A stretch of DNA of 64,000 nucleotides from positions 25,922-89,921 of the forward strand of contig JAFSGD010000062.1 in NCBI GenBank assembly GCA_017434845.1. The letters are read 5' to 3'. The translations under genes were made by a program, and so were the position numbers. The notes beneath the pieces were generated by a model. The model saw nothing but the letters and a program-made list of their open reading frames with translations, was not told the DNA's origin and did not search any database. Shown piece by piece: positions 26,214-36,416 of the stretch (its first letter is position 1; every line of letters begins with the position of its first letter). The stretch comes from Clostridia bacterium. Lineage in GTDB: Bacteria > Bacillota > Clostridia > Oscillospirales > CAG-382.

Positions 26214-27068
26214 ATGGAAAGAAACACTGTTCTTGAGCTGAAAGAAAAAGCGGCCAGAGTCAGAATGCTCTCGGTCGAGGCTGTTTACGGCGCAAAAAGC
26301 GGCCATCCGGGCGGATCGCTGTCTATTGCCGACGTTATCACCTATCTCTATTTCGAAAGAATGAACCTTGACCCCAACGATCCCGCAATGGAATCGCGCG
26401 ACAGATTCGTGCTCTCCAAGGGTCATTGCTGTCCCGCGCTTTATTCCGCGCTTGCCATTAAGGGCTATTTTGCCGAGGACGAGCTCAAAAAGCTTCGTAA
26501 GCTCGGCGGAATGCTTCAGGGCCACCCCGATATGAAGGGAATCCCCGGCATTGATATGTCCACCGGCTCGCTCGGTCAGGGTTTTTCCGCCGCATGCGGA
26601 ATGGCGGCTGTTGCAAAGCGCAAAGGCTATGACTGGCGAGTTTATACCGCGCTCGGCGACGGTGAAATCGAAGAAGGTCAGGTCTGGGAAGCGGCAATGT
26701 TCGCCAACCAATATAAGCTGAATAACATTATTGCCTTTATCGACTGCAACGGTTATCAGATCGACGGTGCTGTCAGCGACGTTATGGACCCCAACCCCGT
26801 TGATGAAAAGTTCCGTGCATTCGGTTGGTTTGCTCAGGTTATCGACGGCCACGATTTTGAGGCTATCGACAACGCAGTTAATGCGGCTATCGAATCGGGC
26901 AAGCCCGCCGCAATCATTTGCAAAACCGTTAAGGGCAAGGGCGTTTCTTACATGGAAAATAACTATACATGGCACGGCAAGGCACCCAAGGACGATGAAT
27001 ATGCCATTGCCGCAAAAGAGCTTGAAGAGGCTTGGATAAAGGCAAAGGAGGATGTTAAAAATGGCTGA
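26214..27068 (+). CDS. Transketolase, N-terminal (thiamine diphosphate-binding) subunit
   Basis: The 284-residue protein is the first half of a split transketolase. It has the substrate-channel His in SGHPGGSLSIAD near residue 30, the ThDP motif GDGEIEEGQVWEAAMFANQYKLNN near residue 147, and KTVKGKGVSYMEN near the end. Together with the next gene it forms the active enzyme of the non-oxidative pentose phosphate pathway. Split transketolases are common in Clostridia. The start follows GAAAGGGAAAC. The 3' end overlaps the second subunit by eight bases. Confidence 0.94.
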   Translation: MERNTVLELKEKAARVRMLSVEAVYGAKSGHPGGSLSIADVITYLYFERMNLDPNDPAMESRDRFVLSKGHCCPALYSALAIKGYFAEDELKKLRKLGGMLQGHPDMKGIPGIDMSTGSLGQGFSAACGMAAVAKRKGYDWRVYTALGDGEIEEGQVWEAAMFANQYKLNNIIAFIDCNGYQIDGAVSDVMDPNPVDEKFRAFGWFAQVIDGHDFEAIDNAVNAAIESGKPAAIICKTVKGKGVSYMENNYTWHGKAPKDDEYAIAAKELEEAWIKAKEDVKNG

Positions 27069-27996
27069 AAAAGAAGCAACAAGAGCCGCCTACGGCAGAA
27101 AGCTTGCCGAGCTCGGTGAAAAACACGACTTTTACGTTCTCGATGCCGACCTTTCGGGCTCGACACAGACCGCTGTTTTTGCAAAAAAATATCCCGAACG
27201 CTTTTTCAACTGCGGTATCGCCGAGGGCAACATGATCTCGGTTGCCGCTGGCATCGCCGCAACCGGCGTTCCCGCTTTCGCTTCTTCGTTCGCAATGTTC
27301 GCCTGCGGAAGAGCGTTTGAACAGATTCGCAACTCTGTCGCTTATCCTCATCTTCCCGTTAAGATCTGTGCTTCGCACGCAGGCATCACCGTTGGCGAAG
27401 ACGGAGCCACCCACCAGTTCTGCGAGGATATCGCGATAATGCGCGCGCTTCCCAATATGACCGTCGTTTGCCCTGCCGATTCCGCTTCCACCGAAGCGCT
27501 TCTCGAAGAGGTTCTTAATTTCGACGGCCCCGTTTATATGCGATTGGGCAGATATTCGGTTCCCCAGTTCTATACAAAGGGCGAACGCGAATTCAAGCTT
27601 GGCAAGGGCATCGTTCTTGCCGACGGCAAGGATATTGCCATCGTTGCAACCGGCATCATGGTTGCCGCCGCAATGGAGGCAAGAGCCGAGCTTCAAAGCA
27701 TCGGCATTGATGCCGCCGTTATCGATATTCACACCATAAAGCCCATTGATGAAGCTCTTATCAAGGAATATGCCGCAAAGACCGGCGCTATCCTCACCGC
27801 AGAGGAGCATTCGGTTATCGGCGGCTTGGGCGATGCCGTTGCATCGGTTATTGCCGAAGATGGCAACGCAAAGCTGGCAAAGCTCGGCATCAACGACGTT
27901 TACGGCACCAGTGCGCCCGCAGGCGTTCTTCTTGAACACTATGGTCTTAACGCCGCCGGAATCGTTGAAAAGGCAAAGAAATTGCTTAACAAATAA
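27061..27996 (+). CDS. Transketolase, C-terminal subunit
   Basis: The 311-residue protein has the pyrimidine-binding and C-terminal domains of transketolase. It includes the catalytic Glu region FFNCGIAEGNMISVAAGIA, CASHAGITVGEDGATHQ and the C-terminal fold (DIAIVATGIMVAAAMEAR, TAEEHSVIGGLGDAV). ATG 27061 stands nine bases after GGAGG; ATG 27052 in the same frame abuts that ribosome site and is unlikely. It complements the N-terminal subunit encoded upstream. An intrinsic terminator follows. Confidence 0.94.
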   Translation: MAEKEATRAAYGRKLAELGEKHDFYVLDADLSGSTQTAVFAKKYPERFFNCGIAEGNMISVAAGIAATGVPAFASSFAMFACGRAFEQIRNSVAYPHLPVKICASHAGITVGEDGATHQFCEDIAIMRALPNMTVVCPADSASTEALLEEVLNFDGPVYMRLGRYSVPQFYTKGEREFKLGKGIVLADGKDIAIVATGIMVAAAMEARAELQSIGIDAAVIDIHTIKPIDEALIKEYAAKTGAILTAEEHSVIGGLGDAVASVIAEDGNAKLAKLGINDVYGTSAPAGVLLEHYGLNAAGIVEKAKKLLNK

Positions 27997-28007
27997 AAAC
28001 AAACCAC

Positions 28008-28032
28008 AAAACCCGCTTCAAGCGGGTTTTTG
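28008..28032 (+). terminator. Terminator after transketolase genes
   Basis: AAAACCCGCT and AGCGGGTTTT with a TCA loop and a T-run. It lies between transketolase and the Nif3 gene. Confidence 0.88.
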
Positions 28033-28048
28033 TGAACAAGGATAAATT

Positions 28049-28807
28049 ATGACAGTTGAACAGCTTGCAAAAGAATTGGATAAAATAATACCGCCCGAGC
28101 TCAGCGAGCCTTGGGATAACGACGGAAGAATGGTTATTCCCGACAAAAACGCCGAGGTAACCAAAGTTCTTTGCGCGCTTGAATGCACAAGCGTTTCCAT
28201 CGCCATCGCAAAGCGCCTCGGCTGTAACGTAATTCTCACCCACCATCCGCTTATTTTCAAGCCGTTAAATTCGCTTTCCGAAAGCGATTGCGTCGGCAAG
28301 CGTGTTCTTGAATGCGTTAAAAGCGGAATATCCGTGCTCTCTTACCACACGAGGCTTGATATTTTAAGCGGCGGTGTTAACGATATGCTCGCCGAAATGC
28401 TCGGCATTAAAAATACCGATGCCTTCGTTCCCTACGGAAGAGTCGGCGAGGTTGAGGAGCAAAGCTTTGAAAGCTTTGTCAACACCGTTAAGACCGCCCT
28501 TGAGGTTCCCGAAAGCGAGCTGAGGCTCGTTAAAGCAAACGAAAAAGTCAGCCGCGTTGCCGTTATTTCGGGCTGCGGCAAGGACGAAATACGCGATGCT
28601 ATCGCTTCGGGCGCCGATACCTTCGTTACCGGCGAGGTCATGCACAGCCACATGGTTGAATGCAAGGAATGGGGCATCAGCCTCATTTGCGCAACCCACT
28701 ATGCCACCGAGCGCTTTATTGCGCGCAAGCTTGCGGACATTGTCGGCAAGCTCGGGCTCAAGCACGATATTTATGAATTTGTAAAAGAGGAAGAATATGG
28801 CATTTGA
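28049..28807 (+). CDS. Nif3-like dinuclear metal-centre protein
   Basis: The 252-residue NIF3/DUF34 protein has metal ligands in LTHHPLIFKPL near residue 70, SYHTRLDI near residue 103 and the C-terminal GEVMHSHMVE/ATHYATERF pair. Members form toroidal hexamers and bind two metals. They are often mislabelled GTP cyclohydrolase I type 2; their role is unresolved. AAGGA precedes the ATG by 8 bases. The 3' end overlaps the NFACT gene by 11 bases. Confidence 0.92.
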   Translation: MTVEQLAKELDKIIPPELSEPWDNDGRMVIPDKNAEVTKVLCALECTSVSIAIAKRLGCNVILTHHPLIFKPLNSLSESDCVGKRVLECVKSGISVLSYHTRLDILSGGVNDMLAEMLGIKNTDAFVPYGRVGEVEEQSFESFVNTVKTALEVPESELRLVKANEKVSRVAVISGCGKDEIRDAIASGADTFVTGEVMHSHMVECKEWGISLICATHYATERFIARKLADIVGKLGLKHDIYEFVKEEEYGI

Positions 28808-30524
28808 CGGCCTTTTTTGCGCCGCTGTCGCGCACGAACTTAATAGCCGAAGCGGTGCAAGGGTTGAAAAGCTCCACCAAAGCTCACCTACCTGCCTTTT
28901 TCTTCAGCTATATGGCGGCGGCGAGCACTTAAACATGGTTATTTCCGCTTCGGCATCGCGTCCGATACTTGCAATTACCAAGGAATCGGTTGCACGGCCC
29001 GATACCCCCACTCCGCTTTGCATGCTTTATCGCAAGCATCTTCAAAACGGCAGATTCGTTGCGGCGGAATGGATTGAAAACGAACGTATAATACGATTTG
29101 ACTTCGACCATGCCGACGAGCTCGGCTACGTCAGAAGAAAGCATATTTACGCCGAGATGATGGGCAAATATTCGAACATTATTCTCACCGAGGAAAACGG
29201 AAAGGTGATCGCCGCATCGTCGCTTTCCGATATTACCGCATCGGTAAGAAGCATCATGGCGGGTCTGCCCTATGAGCTTCCGCCCAAGCAGGATAAATTC
29301 TCGGTTTTCGAAACCGACGATTCGGCGTTTGTTTCGCTTTGCGCCGAAAAAAGCGGTATGCCTGCCTGCGATTTTCTTCTAAGAAGCTTTCTCGGCGTTT
29401 CGCCCGTTGTTGCTCGCGAGATCGCATTTCGCGCTCTTGGCGAAAGCGATGCTCCGGTAACCGAAGAAAACGCGGTGCGCTTATTAACCGAATTTAACGC
29501 CTTGAAGGCGGTCCTTTCGGAAAAAAGCTTCACACCGAATGCTGTTTTCGATGCCGAAGGCAACGGAATTGAATATTCCTTCATTCCCTTGACGCAATAC
29601 GGCGATAAATATGAAACCCGTGTTTTTGAAAGCTTTTCTGCCCTGCTGACCGACTATTTCGGCCGCCGCGAAGAAGCGGTGAACATAGGCAGATACTCGC
29701 GCGAGCTTGTCAAAACGGTTAACAACCACCTTGCACGCACACGCAAGAAGTTAACCCTTATAACCGCCGAGCTTAAGGATTGCGAGGCGATGGAGGGTAT
29801 GCGCATTAAGGGCGACGTTATCACCGCAAATATTTACCGCATACGTCAAGGCGACAGCGAGGTTACGGGCATGGATTATGAATCGATGCAGGAAATTACC
29901 GTTCCGCTTGATATTTCGCTTTCGCCTGCGAAAAACGCGCAGAAATATTATAAAAAATATTCAAAAATGAAGCGTGCCTCGGTTATGCTTGCCGAGCAGA
30001 TCGAAAAGGCGAAGGCCGAATGCGATTATCTTGAATCGGTTTTAAGCTTTATCGACCGCGCCGCAAGCCCGCAAGAGCTTGCCGAGATCAAAACCGAGCT
30101 TTCCGAGGGCGGTTATCTTTCGGACAAGGCAGTTGCTTCGAAAAAGAAGAAGACGCCCGCTGCGAAGCCGCTTTGCTTCACAACAACCGATGGCTTAACC
30201 GTTCGCGTCGGCCGCAACAACCGCCAAAACGATTCGTTGACCGGCTCTGCCGAGCGAAACGAGCTTTGGTTTCACATCAAGGGTTTCCACGGCTCGCACG
30301 TTATTCTAACCCCCAACGGAAACGAAGAACCGAGCGACCGCGATTATACCGAAGCCTGTATGCTTGCCGCCTATTACAGCGAAAAACGCGGAAGCCGTAA
30401 CGTCGAGGTGGATTATACGCGCGTGCGTAATCTTAAAAAGCCCTCGGGCAGTGCGCCGGGGTTTGTTACCTATGAAAAATACTATTCGGCAGTCGTTGAT
30501 GCCGAAGACCCTTTTAAAAATTAA
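28797..30524 (+). CDS. NFACT family protein (RqcH homologue)
   Basis: The 575-residue protein has the full NFACT order: NFACT-N (residues 1-170, MAFDGLFCAAVAHELN...), a HhH region (about 175-235), a coiled coil with a conserved kink (about 290-430), and the C-terminal NFACT-R domain (NDSLTGSAERNELWFHIKGFHGSHVIL near residue 475). Bacterial RqcH rescues stalled 50S subunits by adding C-terminal alanine tails. Gram-positive relatives are also called fibronectin-binding proteins. No signal peptide is present, which supports the cytoplasmic role. It overlaps the Nif3 gene. Confidence 0.94.
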   Translation: MAFDGLFCAAVAHELNSRSGARVEKLHQSSPTCLFLQLYGGGEHLNMVISASASRPILAITKESVARPDTPTPLCMLYRKHLQNGRFVAAEWIENERIIRFDFDHADELGYVRRKHIYAEMMGKYSNIILTEENGKVIAASSLSDITASVRSIMAGLPYELPPKQDKFSVFETDDSAFVSLCAEKSGMPACDFLLRSFLGVSPVVAREIAFRALGESDAPVTEENAVRLLTEFNALKAVLSEKSFTPNAVFDAEGNGIEYSFIPLTQYGDKYETRVFESFSALLTDYFGRREEAVNIGRYSRELVKTVNNHLARTRKKLTLITAELKDCEAMEGMRIKGDVITANIYRIRQGDSEVTGMDYESMQEITVPLDISLSPAKNAQKYYKKYSKMKRASVMLAEQIEKAKAECDYLESVLSFIDRAASPQELAEIKTELSEGGYLSDKAVASKKKKTPAAKPLCFTTTDGLTVRVGRNNRQNDSLTGSAERNELWFHIKGFHGSHVILTPNGNEEPSDRDYTEACMLAAYYSEKRGSRNVEVDYTRVRNLKKPSGSAPGFVTYEKYYSAVVDAEDPFKN

Positions 30525-30539
30525 TTCAGAGGAAGCATC

Positions 30540-31244
30540 ATGAGTCTTATTGAACGCAGCCTGCCGCTTATTGGCGAAAGCGGCGCAAAAAAGCTTAATA
30601 ACGCCCATATTGCCGTTTTCGGTGTGGGCGGTGTCGGCTCTTGGTGCGCCGAAGCGCTGGTTAGAAGCGGGGTCGGCGAAATAACCGTTATTGACGGCGA
30701 TACCGTTTCGGAAACCAACCGCAACCGCCAGATCATTGCAACCTCTTCTTCGGTTGGAAAAGACAAGGCCGAGGTTTGCGCCGAAAGACTGCGCGATATC
30801 AACCCCGATTGCAAGGTTAATGCGCACAGTCTGTTTTATTCCGCCGAAACCTGCGACGAAATCGAGCTTTCGCGCTTTGACTATATTGCCGACTGCATTG
30901 ATACAGTTACCTCGAAGCTGTTGCTTATTCAAACCGCAAAGGCTTGCGGAACGCCTATTATTTCTTCGATGGGAACGGGAAATCGGCTTGATCCGGCTCA
31001 AATAACCGTAACCGATCTTTTCGCCACCTCGGGCGACCCCTTGGCGCGCGTTATGCGCAAGGAGCTTAAAAAGCGTGGTGTAAGCGAGCTGAAGGTGGTT
31101 TGCTCTGCCGAGCCGCCCGGGGAATGCTTTGGCGGCAGAGACGCCGAAACAAACCGAGCAACACCCTCAAGCTCTTGCTTTGTTCCCGCAACCGCGGGGC
31201 TTAGGATTGCCTATGAGATAACAAGGGAGATTATTGATGGCTAA
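30540..31244 (+). CDS. tRNA threonylcarbamoyladenosine dehydratase (TcdA/YgdL-like)
   Basis: The 234-residue ThiF/E1-like protein has the ATP-binding motif GVGGVGSWCAEALVRSGVGEITVIDGD near residue 28 and Arg-finger NRNRQI near residue 58. A C-terminal segment with a conserved Cys (CSAEPPGECFGG) follows. TcdA converts t6A37 to the cyclic form ct6A in tRNA. The start follows AGAGGAAG. The 3' end overlaps the flavin reductase gene by eight bases. A generic HesA/MoeB/ThiF role is less likely given the length and neighbours. Confidence 0.9.
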   Translation: MSLIERSLPLIGESGAKKLNNAHIAVFGVGGVGSWCAEALVRSGVGEITVIDGDTVSETNRNRQIIATSSSVGKDKAEVCAERLRDINPDCKVNAHSLFYSAETCDEIELSRFDYIADCIDTVTSKLLLIQTAKACGTPIISSMGTGNRLDPAQITVTDLFATSGDPLARVMRKELKKRGVSELKVVCSAEPPGECFGGRDAETNRATPSSSCFVPATAGLRIAYEITREIIDG

Positions 31245-31836
31245 ACAAAAATGGAAAGGCGGCACTTTGCTTTCGCCCGTTCCCGCAGTTTTGGTTTCTT
31301 GCGGAAGCGGCGACAACGCCAATTTAATAACGGTTGGCTGGACCGGCATCGTTTGCACACACCCGCCGAGGCTTTATATTTCCATACGCCCCGAAAGGCA
31401 TTCGCACAAGCTTATAAAAGAAAGCGGCGAGTTTTGCGTTAATCTGCCCACCGCCGGTATCGTAAAGGCTCTTGATTATTGCGGCGTGCGCTCGGGCAAG
31501 GAGCACGACAAGTTTGCCGAAATGAAGCTTACAAAGGAGGCTTCATTTGAGGTTGGATGTCCCTCGGTTGCCGAATGCCCGTTAACGCTTGAATGCAAGG
31601 TCTTTCAAAGAATCGAGCTTGGAACCCACGATATGTTCCTTGCCGATATCGTTGCCGTCGGCGCAGATGAATCGGTTATCGACAAAAACGGCAGGCTGAT
31701 GCTTGAAAAGGCAAGCCTTATTGCCTATGCCCACGGCGATTATTTTGAGCTCGGCAAAAAAATCGGCGATTTCGGCTTTTCGGTAAGAAAGAAAAAAACG
31801 ATCGCACGAAAAAAGACGATTGCAAAAAGGAAATAA
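31237..31836 (+). CDS. Flavin reductase-like split-barrel protein
   Basis: The 199-residue FMN-binding split-barrel protein starts KWKGGTLLSPVPAVLVSCGSGDNANLITVGWTGIVCTHPPRLYISIRP. These are typical flavin reductase-like residues contacting FMN. The centre has FCVNLPTAG, and the tail is very basic (RKKKTIARKKTIAKRK), with a repeated KKTIA motif. The basic tail is unusual for the family and may bind nucleic acid or be a relic of local repeats. ATG 31237 is used because GGGAG stands upstream. Three bases separate its stop from a broken copy of the rlmH start. Confidence 0.87.
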   Translation: MAKQKWKGGTLLSPVPAVLVSCGSGDNANLITVGWTGIVCTHPPRLYISIRPERHSHKLIKESGEFCVNLPTAGIVKALDYCGVRSGKEHDKFAEMKLTKEASFEVGCPSVAECPLTLECKVFQRIELGTHDMFLADIVAVGADESVIDKNGRLMLEKASLIAYAHGDYFELGKKIGDFGFSVRKKKTIARKKTIAKRK

Positions 31837-31838
31837 AA

Positions 31839-31883
31839 ATGACAAGCGTTACCGTTATCCACGTAGGAGACTTTATGCGCTGA
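31839..31883 (+). pseudogene. Truncated copy of the rlmH 5' end
   Basis: ATG at 31839 opens a 14-codon frame (MTSVTVIHVGDFMR) that copies the first 12 residues of RlmH and then stops at TGA 31881. The 28 bases at 31848-31875 match 32061-32088 with one mismatch. It is a leftover or duplicated gene start, not a functional gene. Confidence 0.85.
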
Positions 31884-32051
31884 CGCGCTCGACCGAAAAT
31901 GTTTTTTCGGTCGGTTCGGATGCCCGTTCGCTCGCGCCTCGCGCCTCACAACACAAGTGTTGTTCGACACTCGCGTGAATCATAGGTGTAAAAATCGACG
32001 CGCTTGTCGCCGATTTTTACATGATTTTTTATTGTATTTATAGGTTTTGTT
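31884..32051. other. Structured non-coding insert at the rlmH start
   Basis: About 170 bp with three strong stems. CGACCGAAAA pairs with TTTTCGGTCG (31890-31899, 31904-31913). ACAACAC pairs with GTGTTGT (31948-31963). GTAAAAATCG pairs with CGATTTTTAC (31988-31997, 32011-32020), followed by ATGATTTTTT as in a terminator. It is bounded by the two copies of the rlmH start. No reading frame with a ribosome site was found. Confidence 0.7.
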
Positions 32052-32522
32052 ATGAATTCTGTTACCGTTATCCACGTAGGGGACTTTAAGGAAAAATATT
32101 TCAAGGATGCCGAAAACGAATACATCAAGCGTTTAAAGGCGTTTTGCGATTATAAAACGGTTTGCATAAAAGAAGAATCCTCGTTTGGCGAGGATTCCGA
32201 AAAGCTTATTGCGCGCGCACTCGAAAAAGAAGCGGCAGCAATCAGAGCGGCTGTTCCCAAGCAGGCGTTAAAAATTGCGATGTGCATTGAGGGCAAACAG
32301 CTTTCAAGCACCGAGCTTGCCGAGGTTTTCGCAAAGGAATCGCGCCCTATATGCTTTATTATCGGCTCGAGCTTTGGGCTCGACGAAAGCCTTAAGCGCG
32401 AATGCGACATGAAGCTTTCCATGTCGAAAATGACCTTTCCGCACATGCTTGCGCGCGTTATGCTTGCCGAGCAGGTTTACCGTGCAAACGCTATTAACGC
32501 GGGCAAGAAATATCATAAGTAA
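32052..32522 (+). CDS. rlmH: 23S rRNA pseudouridine-1915 N3-methyltransferase
   Basis: RlmH methylates pseudouridine 1915 in 23S rRNA with S-adenosylmethionine. The 156-residue protein shows the trefoil-knot SPOUT core: FIIGSSFGLDESLKRECDMKLSMSKMTFPHMLARVMLAEQVYRA, ending in the conserved GKKYHK. The start at ATG 32052 gives MNSVTVIHVGDFKEKYF. The ribosome site before it is weak (ATAGG), unlike the strong sites of neighbours, perhaps because the original upstream region was displaced by the insert. A truncated copy of its first codons lies 213 bases upstream. Confidence 0.96.
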   Translation: MNSVTVIHVGDFKEKYFKDAENEYIKRLKAFCDYKTVCIKEESSFGEDSEKLIARALEKEAAAIRAAVPKQALKIAMCIEGKQLSSTELAEVFAKESRPICFIIGSSFGLDESLKRECDMKLSMSKMTFPHMLARVMLAEQVYRANAINAGKKYHK

Positions 32523-32527
32523 AAAAT

Positions 32528-32561
32528 AAAAATCAAGCTTCGTTTCAGAAGCTTGATTTTT
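32528..32561. terminator. Bidirectional terminator between rlmH and the convergent gene
   Basis: AAAAATCAAGCTTC pairs with GAAGCTTGATTTTT with A- and T-tracts on the two sides. It serves rlmH rightward and the leftward gene ending at 32561. Confidence 0.9.
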
Positions 32562-33232
32562 TATTTCAAATGCTTTTCAAGCAAAGGAATATAGCGCTCG
32601 TCGATCGGGCGGAAAACAACCTTAACCGGCTGTTCGGCTCCGTTTTCGGAATACATATTCGAGCTATCGACAAAAACGGTATAGCACCAAATATCTTCGA
32701 ATTTGCCCAGATAGCCCTTGAAATCGGTTCCGAGCGGACAGCCGTTATAGCCGAAATAAACCGGACGCATCTTTTTGATATCGCCGAAAACGATTTTGCG
32801 CTCGAAGGTTTCGGCGGTTGAAGAATAAATATCGGAAAACGCGCTCAGGTATTCGGCCTTTTTAAAATCAACGCCATTCCAAAAAACAACCGTAAGCTCG
32901 CCGCTTTTCGGTATATTATAGCTTTCGTCAACGTAAAGATATTGGTCGAGAAAGGATCGCACAACAACAAAGGTGTGGCTTTCATCCTCTTCAACCTCTT
33001 TTATGCTGAAGCCGCCGTCTTTGGTTTTGGCAACGGTTTTGTCGCTTTCGGTGTATGCCGCACCGCAGGGAACGTAGGTTGTTCCTTTCCAAACCAGCGT
33101 TTCGCCGTAATATTCCGCCGATCTGTCGAGGAAAACGCCGCAGCTGTTAAGCAAATACAGCAAGGCGAGCGAAAAGGTTAATATAACGGCGATCACACAA
33201 AAAATCCGCTTTGGACTTATGCTTTTTTTCAA
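32561..33232 (-). CDS. Hypothetical membrane-anchored or lipid-anchored protein
   Basis: The 223-residue protein has an N-terminal hydrophobic segment (IFCVIAVILTFSLALLYLLNSCG, residues 10-32). It ends in a cysteine that could be a lipobox, though LNSC is not ideal. The remainder is an extracytoplasmic mixed alpha/beta domain with WKGTTYVPCGAAY near residue 48. No family was recognised. Its start overlaps the stop of the gene behind it by four bases, so the two form a small operon. A lipoprotein or a signal-anchored protein are both possible. Confidence 0.6.
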   Translation of the reverse strand: MKKSISPKRIFCVIAVILTFSLALLYLLNSCGVFLDRSAEYYGETLVWKGTTYVPCGAAYTESDKTVAKTKDGGFSIKEVEEDESHTFVVVRSFLDQYLYVDESYNIPKSGELTVVFWNGVDFKKAEYLSAFSDIYSSTAETFERKIVFGDIKKMRPVYFGYNGCPLGTDFKGYLGKFEDIWCYTVFVDSSNMYSENGAEQPVKVVFRPIDERYIPLLEKHLK

Positions 33233-33750
33233 TTAAAATGCACCTCTTCACGTAACTCAAACTTGAAATCGCCGAGATCATCAACCGAATATTCGTTTTC
33301 TTCACACCAACCGAAATAATGCGAAAGGAAGTTTTTGCTAAGATATTGCAAATCCTTTTTGCCATAGAGCGTTTTTTCGGTCATATCGTATTTATACATA
33401 ACGAAATAATCGTCGCTTTCGCGGTCAACTTTACTGTCGAAGAACATGATATAAAGCGTTTCGCTTTCGGGATAGCGGCTTATTTTGAGGCACAGATCAA
33501 GCTCGGGTATCTGTATATTTTCAAAATCGCCGAAATCGTAATCGGCGTACGCCTCCTCCGTTCCGGTTACGAGCACCGAATCGCCGCCATATTTAACCGC
33601 GCGAACCTCATAATAAAGCTGCTCGAAAACGTTTTGTATTTTGGGATATTTAAAATTATAAACCCTATAAGCCGCAAACCCCAACAGCAAACAGAAAACC
33701 AAAACGAACGAAGCAACAGAAATAATAATGATTTTTCTTTTCTTGTTCAT
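33229..33750 (-). CDS. Hypothetical membrane-anchored protein
   Basis: The 173-residue protein begins with a basic N-terminus and one transmembrane helix (IIIISVASFVLVFCLLLGFAAYRV, residues 7-30). An acidic extracytoplasmic domain rich in Tyr and Asp follows. No family was recognised. It is translated together with the next gene (4-base overlap), and both seem to be exposed outside the membrane, so they may form a pair. The start follows AAGGAGG, and a sigma-A promoter lies at 33774-33802. Confidence 0.6.
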   Translation of the reverse strand: MNKKRKIIIISVASFVLVFCLLLGFAAYRVYNFKYPKIQNVFEQLYYEVRAVKYGGDSVLVTGTEEAYADYDFGDFENIQIPELDLCLKISRYPESETLYIMFFDSKVDRESDDYFVMYKYDMTEKTLYGKKDLQYLSKNFLSHYFGWCEENEYSVDDLGDFKFELREEVHFN

Positions 33751-33773
33751 AAGCGCTTCGCCTCCTTGCGTTC

Positions 33774-33802
33774 ATGATATCATACATAAAACCGAATGTC
33801 AA
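33774..33802 (-). promoter_or_regulatory. Promoter of the two-gene membrane operon
   Basis: On the minus strand TTGACA (33797-33802), 17-bp spacer, TATCAT (33774-33779). Confidence 0.7.
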
Positions 33803-33858
33803 TATATTTTTATCGTTTTTCGATATGTTTGTTTTTGCAAAAGATTCCTGCGTGAATA

Positions 33859-33887
33859 TTGACTTTTCTGAGCAAATATGGTAATCT
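33859..33887 (+). promoter_or_regulatory. Promoter of the ThuA-like gene
   Basis: TTGACT (33859-33864), 17-bp spacer, TAATCT (33882-33887), about 33 bases before the start codon. Confidence 0.65.
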
Positions 33888-33920
33888 TTTTTCGTAAAAC
33901 AAATAAACGGAGTGATAAAA

Positions 33921-34640
33921 ATGATAAAGGTTACTGTCTGGAACGAATTTTTTCACGAAAAAAACAACGAACGCGTTGCCGCTATCTATCCCAACGGCAT
34001 CCATGGCACCATCGCCGAATTTTTGAAATGCGATGATATTCAGGTTCGTACCGCAACCCTCGAGGACGAGGAATGCGGTCTTACCGAACAGGTGCTCAAC
34101 GACACCGACGTTCTCATCTGGTGGGGACATATGCGCCACGGCGATGTTCCTGATGAGATCGTAGAACGCATTAAGGCAAACGTTCTTAAGGGCATGGGCT
34201 TTATCGCTCTCCATTCCGCCCACCATTCCAAGATATTCAAAGCTTTAATGGGAACGACCTGCAATCTTTCTTGGCGCGAGGACGGCGATTTAGAGCGCGT
34301 TTGGACCATTAACCCCGCCCACCCGATCGCTCAGGGCATCGGCAGATATTTCGAGCTTAACGGTGTTGAGACCTATGCCGAGCCTTTCGGTATTCCCGAG
34401 CCCGACGAGGTTGTTTTCATGGGCTGGTATGAGGGCGGCGAGGTGTTCCGCACCGGTTGCACCTTCCACCGCGGCAACGGCAGGATCTTCTATTTCCAGC
34501 CCGGCCACGAAACCTTCCCCATATTCTATAACGAAAACGTTCAAACCATTATTCGCAATGCGGTTCGTTGGGCAAACCCCATCCGCCGCGATGCCGAGCT
34601 TCTCTGCCCGCAGGTAACAAGAGTCCACAACGTTAAATAA
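33921..34640 (+). CDS. ThuA domain (trehalose utilisation-like) protein
   Basis: The 239-residue ThuA-fold protein starts [13 protein letters not shown] and has the conserved segments [41 protein letters not shown] and [13 protein letters not shown]. The fold resembles class I glutamine amidotransferases. Some members take part in disaccharide oxidation, but the reaction is unknown for most. ATG 33921 stands eight bases after GGAG. The gene ends 14 bases before a split terminator that forms the left border of a mobile element. Confidence 0.88.
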   Translation: MIKVTVWNEFFHEKNNERVAAIYPNGIHGTIAEFLKCDDIQVRTATLEDEECGLTEQVLNDTDVLIWWGHMRHGDVPDEIVERIKANVLKGMGFIALHSAHHSKIFKALMGTTCNLSWREDGDLERVWTINPAHPIAQGIGRYFELNGVETYAEPFGIPEPDEVVFMGWYEGGEVFRTGCTFHRGNGRIFYFQPGHETFPIFYNENVQTIIRNAVRWANPIRRDAELLCPQVTRVHNVK

Positions 34641-34653
34641 AAAACGATCAAAG

Positions 34654-34702
34654 AAAAAATCCTCTCGTTTACGCTACTTCTCATAAGGATGTTTTAGCGT
34701 AA
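34654..34702 (+). other. attL: left junction of the mobile element
   Basis: The host half-site AAAAAATCCTCTC (34654-34666) is the left arm of the former bidirectional terminator. A 10-base spacer follows, then the element half-site CTTCTCATAAGGATGTTTTA (34677-34696). An 8-bp inverted repeat TTACGCTA/TAGCGTAA (34669-34676, 34695-34702) brackets the element half-site. The matching right junction is at 50924-50964. Confidence 0.8.
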
Positions 34703-34719
34703 GGCGGTGTTCCCGAGTA

Positions 34720-34745
34720 GGACGGACAGTTTAGGCTGTCCGTCC
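34720..34745. terminator. Hairpin after the recombinase gene
   Basis: GGACGGACAG pairs with CTGTCCGTCC around a six-base loop, eight bases past the recombinase stop. T-tracts are poor on both strands, so it may be a weak terminator or a recombinase-related structure. Confidence 0.5.
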
Positions 34746-34752
34746 TTTCCTG

Positions 34753-36396
<1,644 letters not shown>

Positions 36397-36416
36397 TTAC
36401 CTCCTTCTTGTATGTC

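Noticed and set aside
31839-32522. SCC-type (rlmH-targeting) element
   Set aside because: SCC elements insert at the 3' end of rlmH with a Ccr recombinase; here the 5' end is affected and no recombinase is adjacent.
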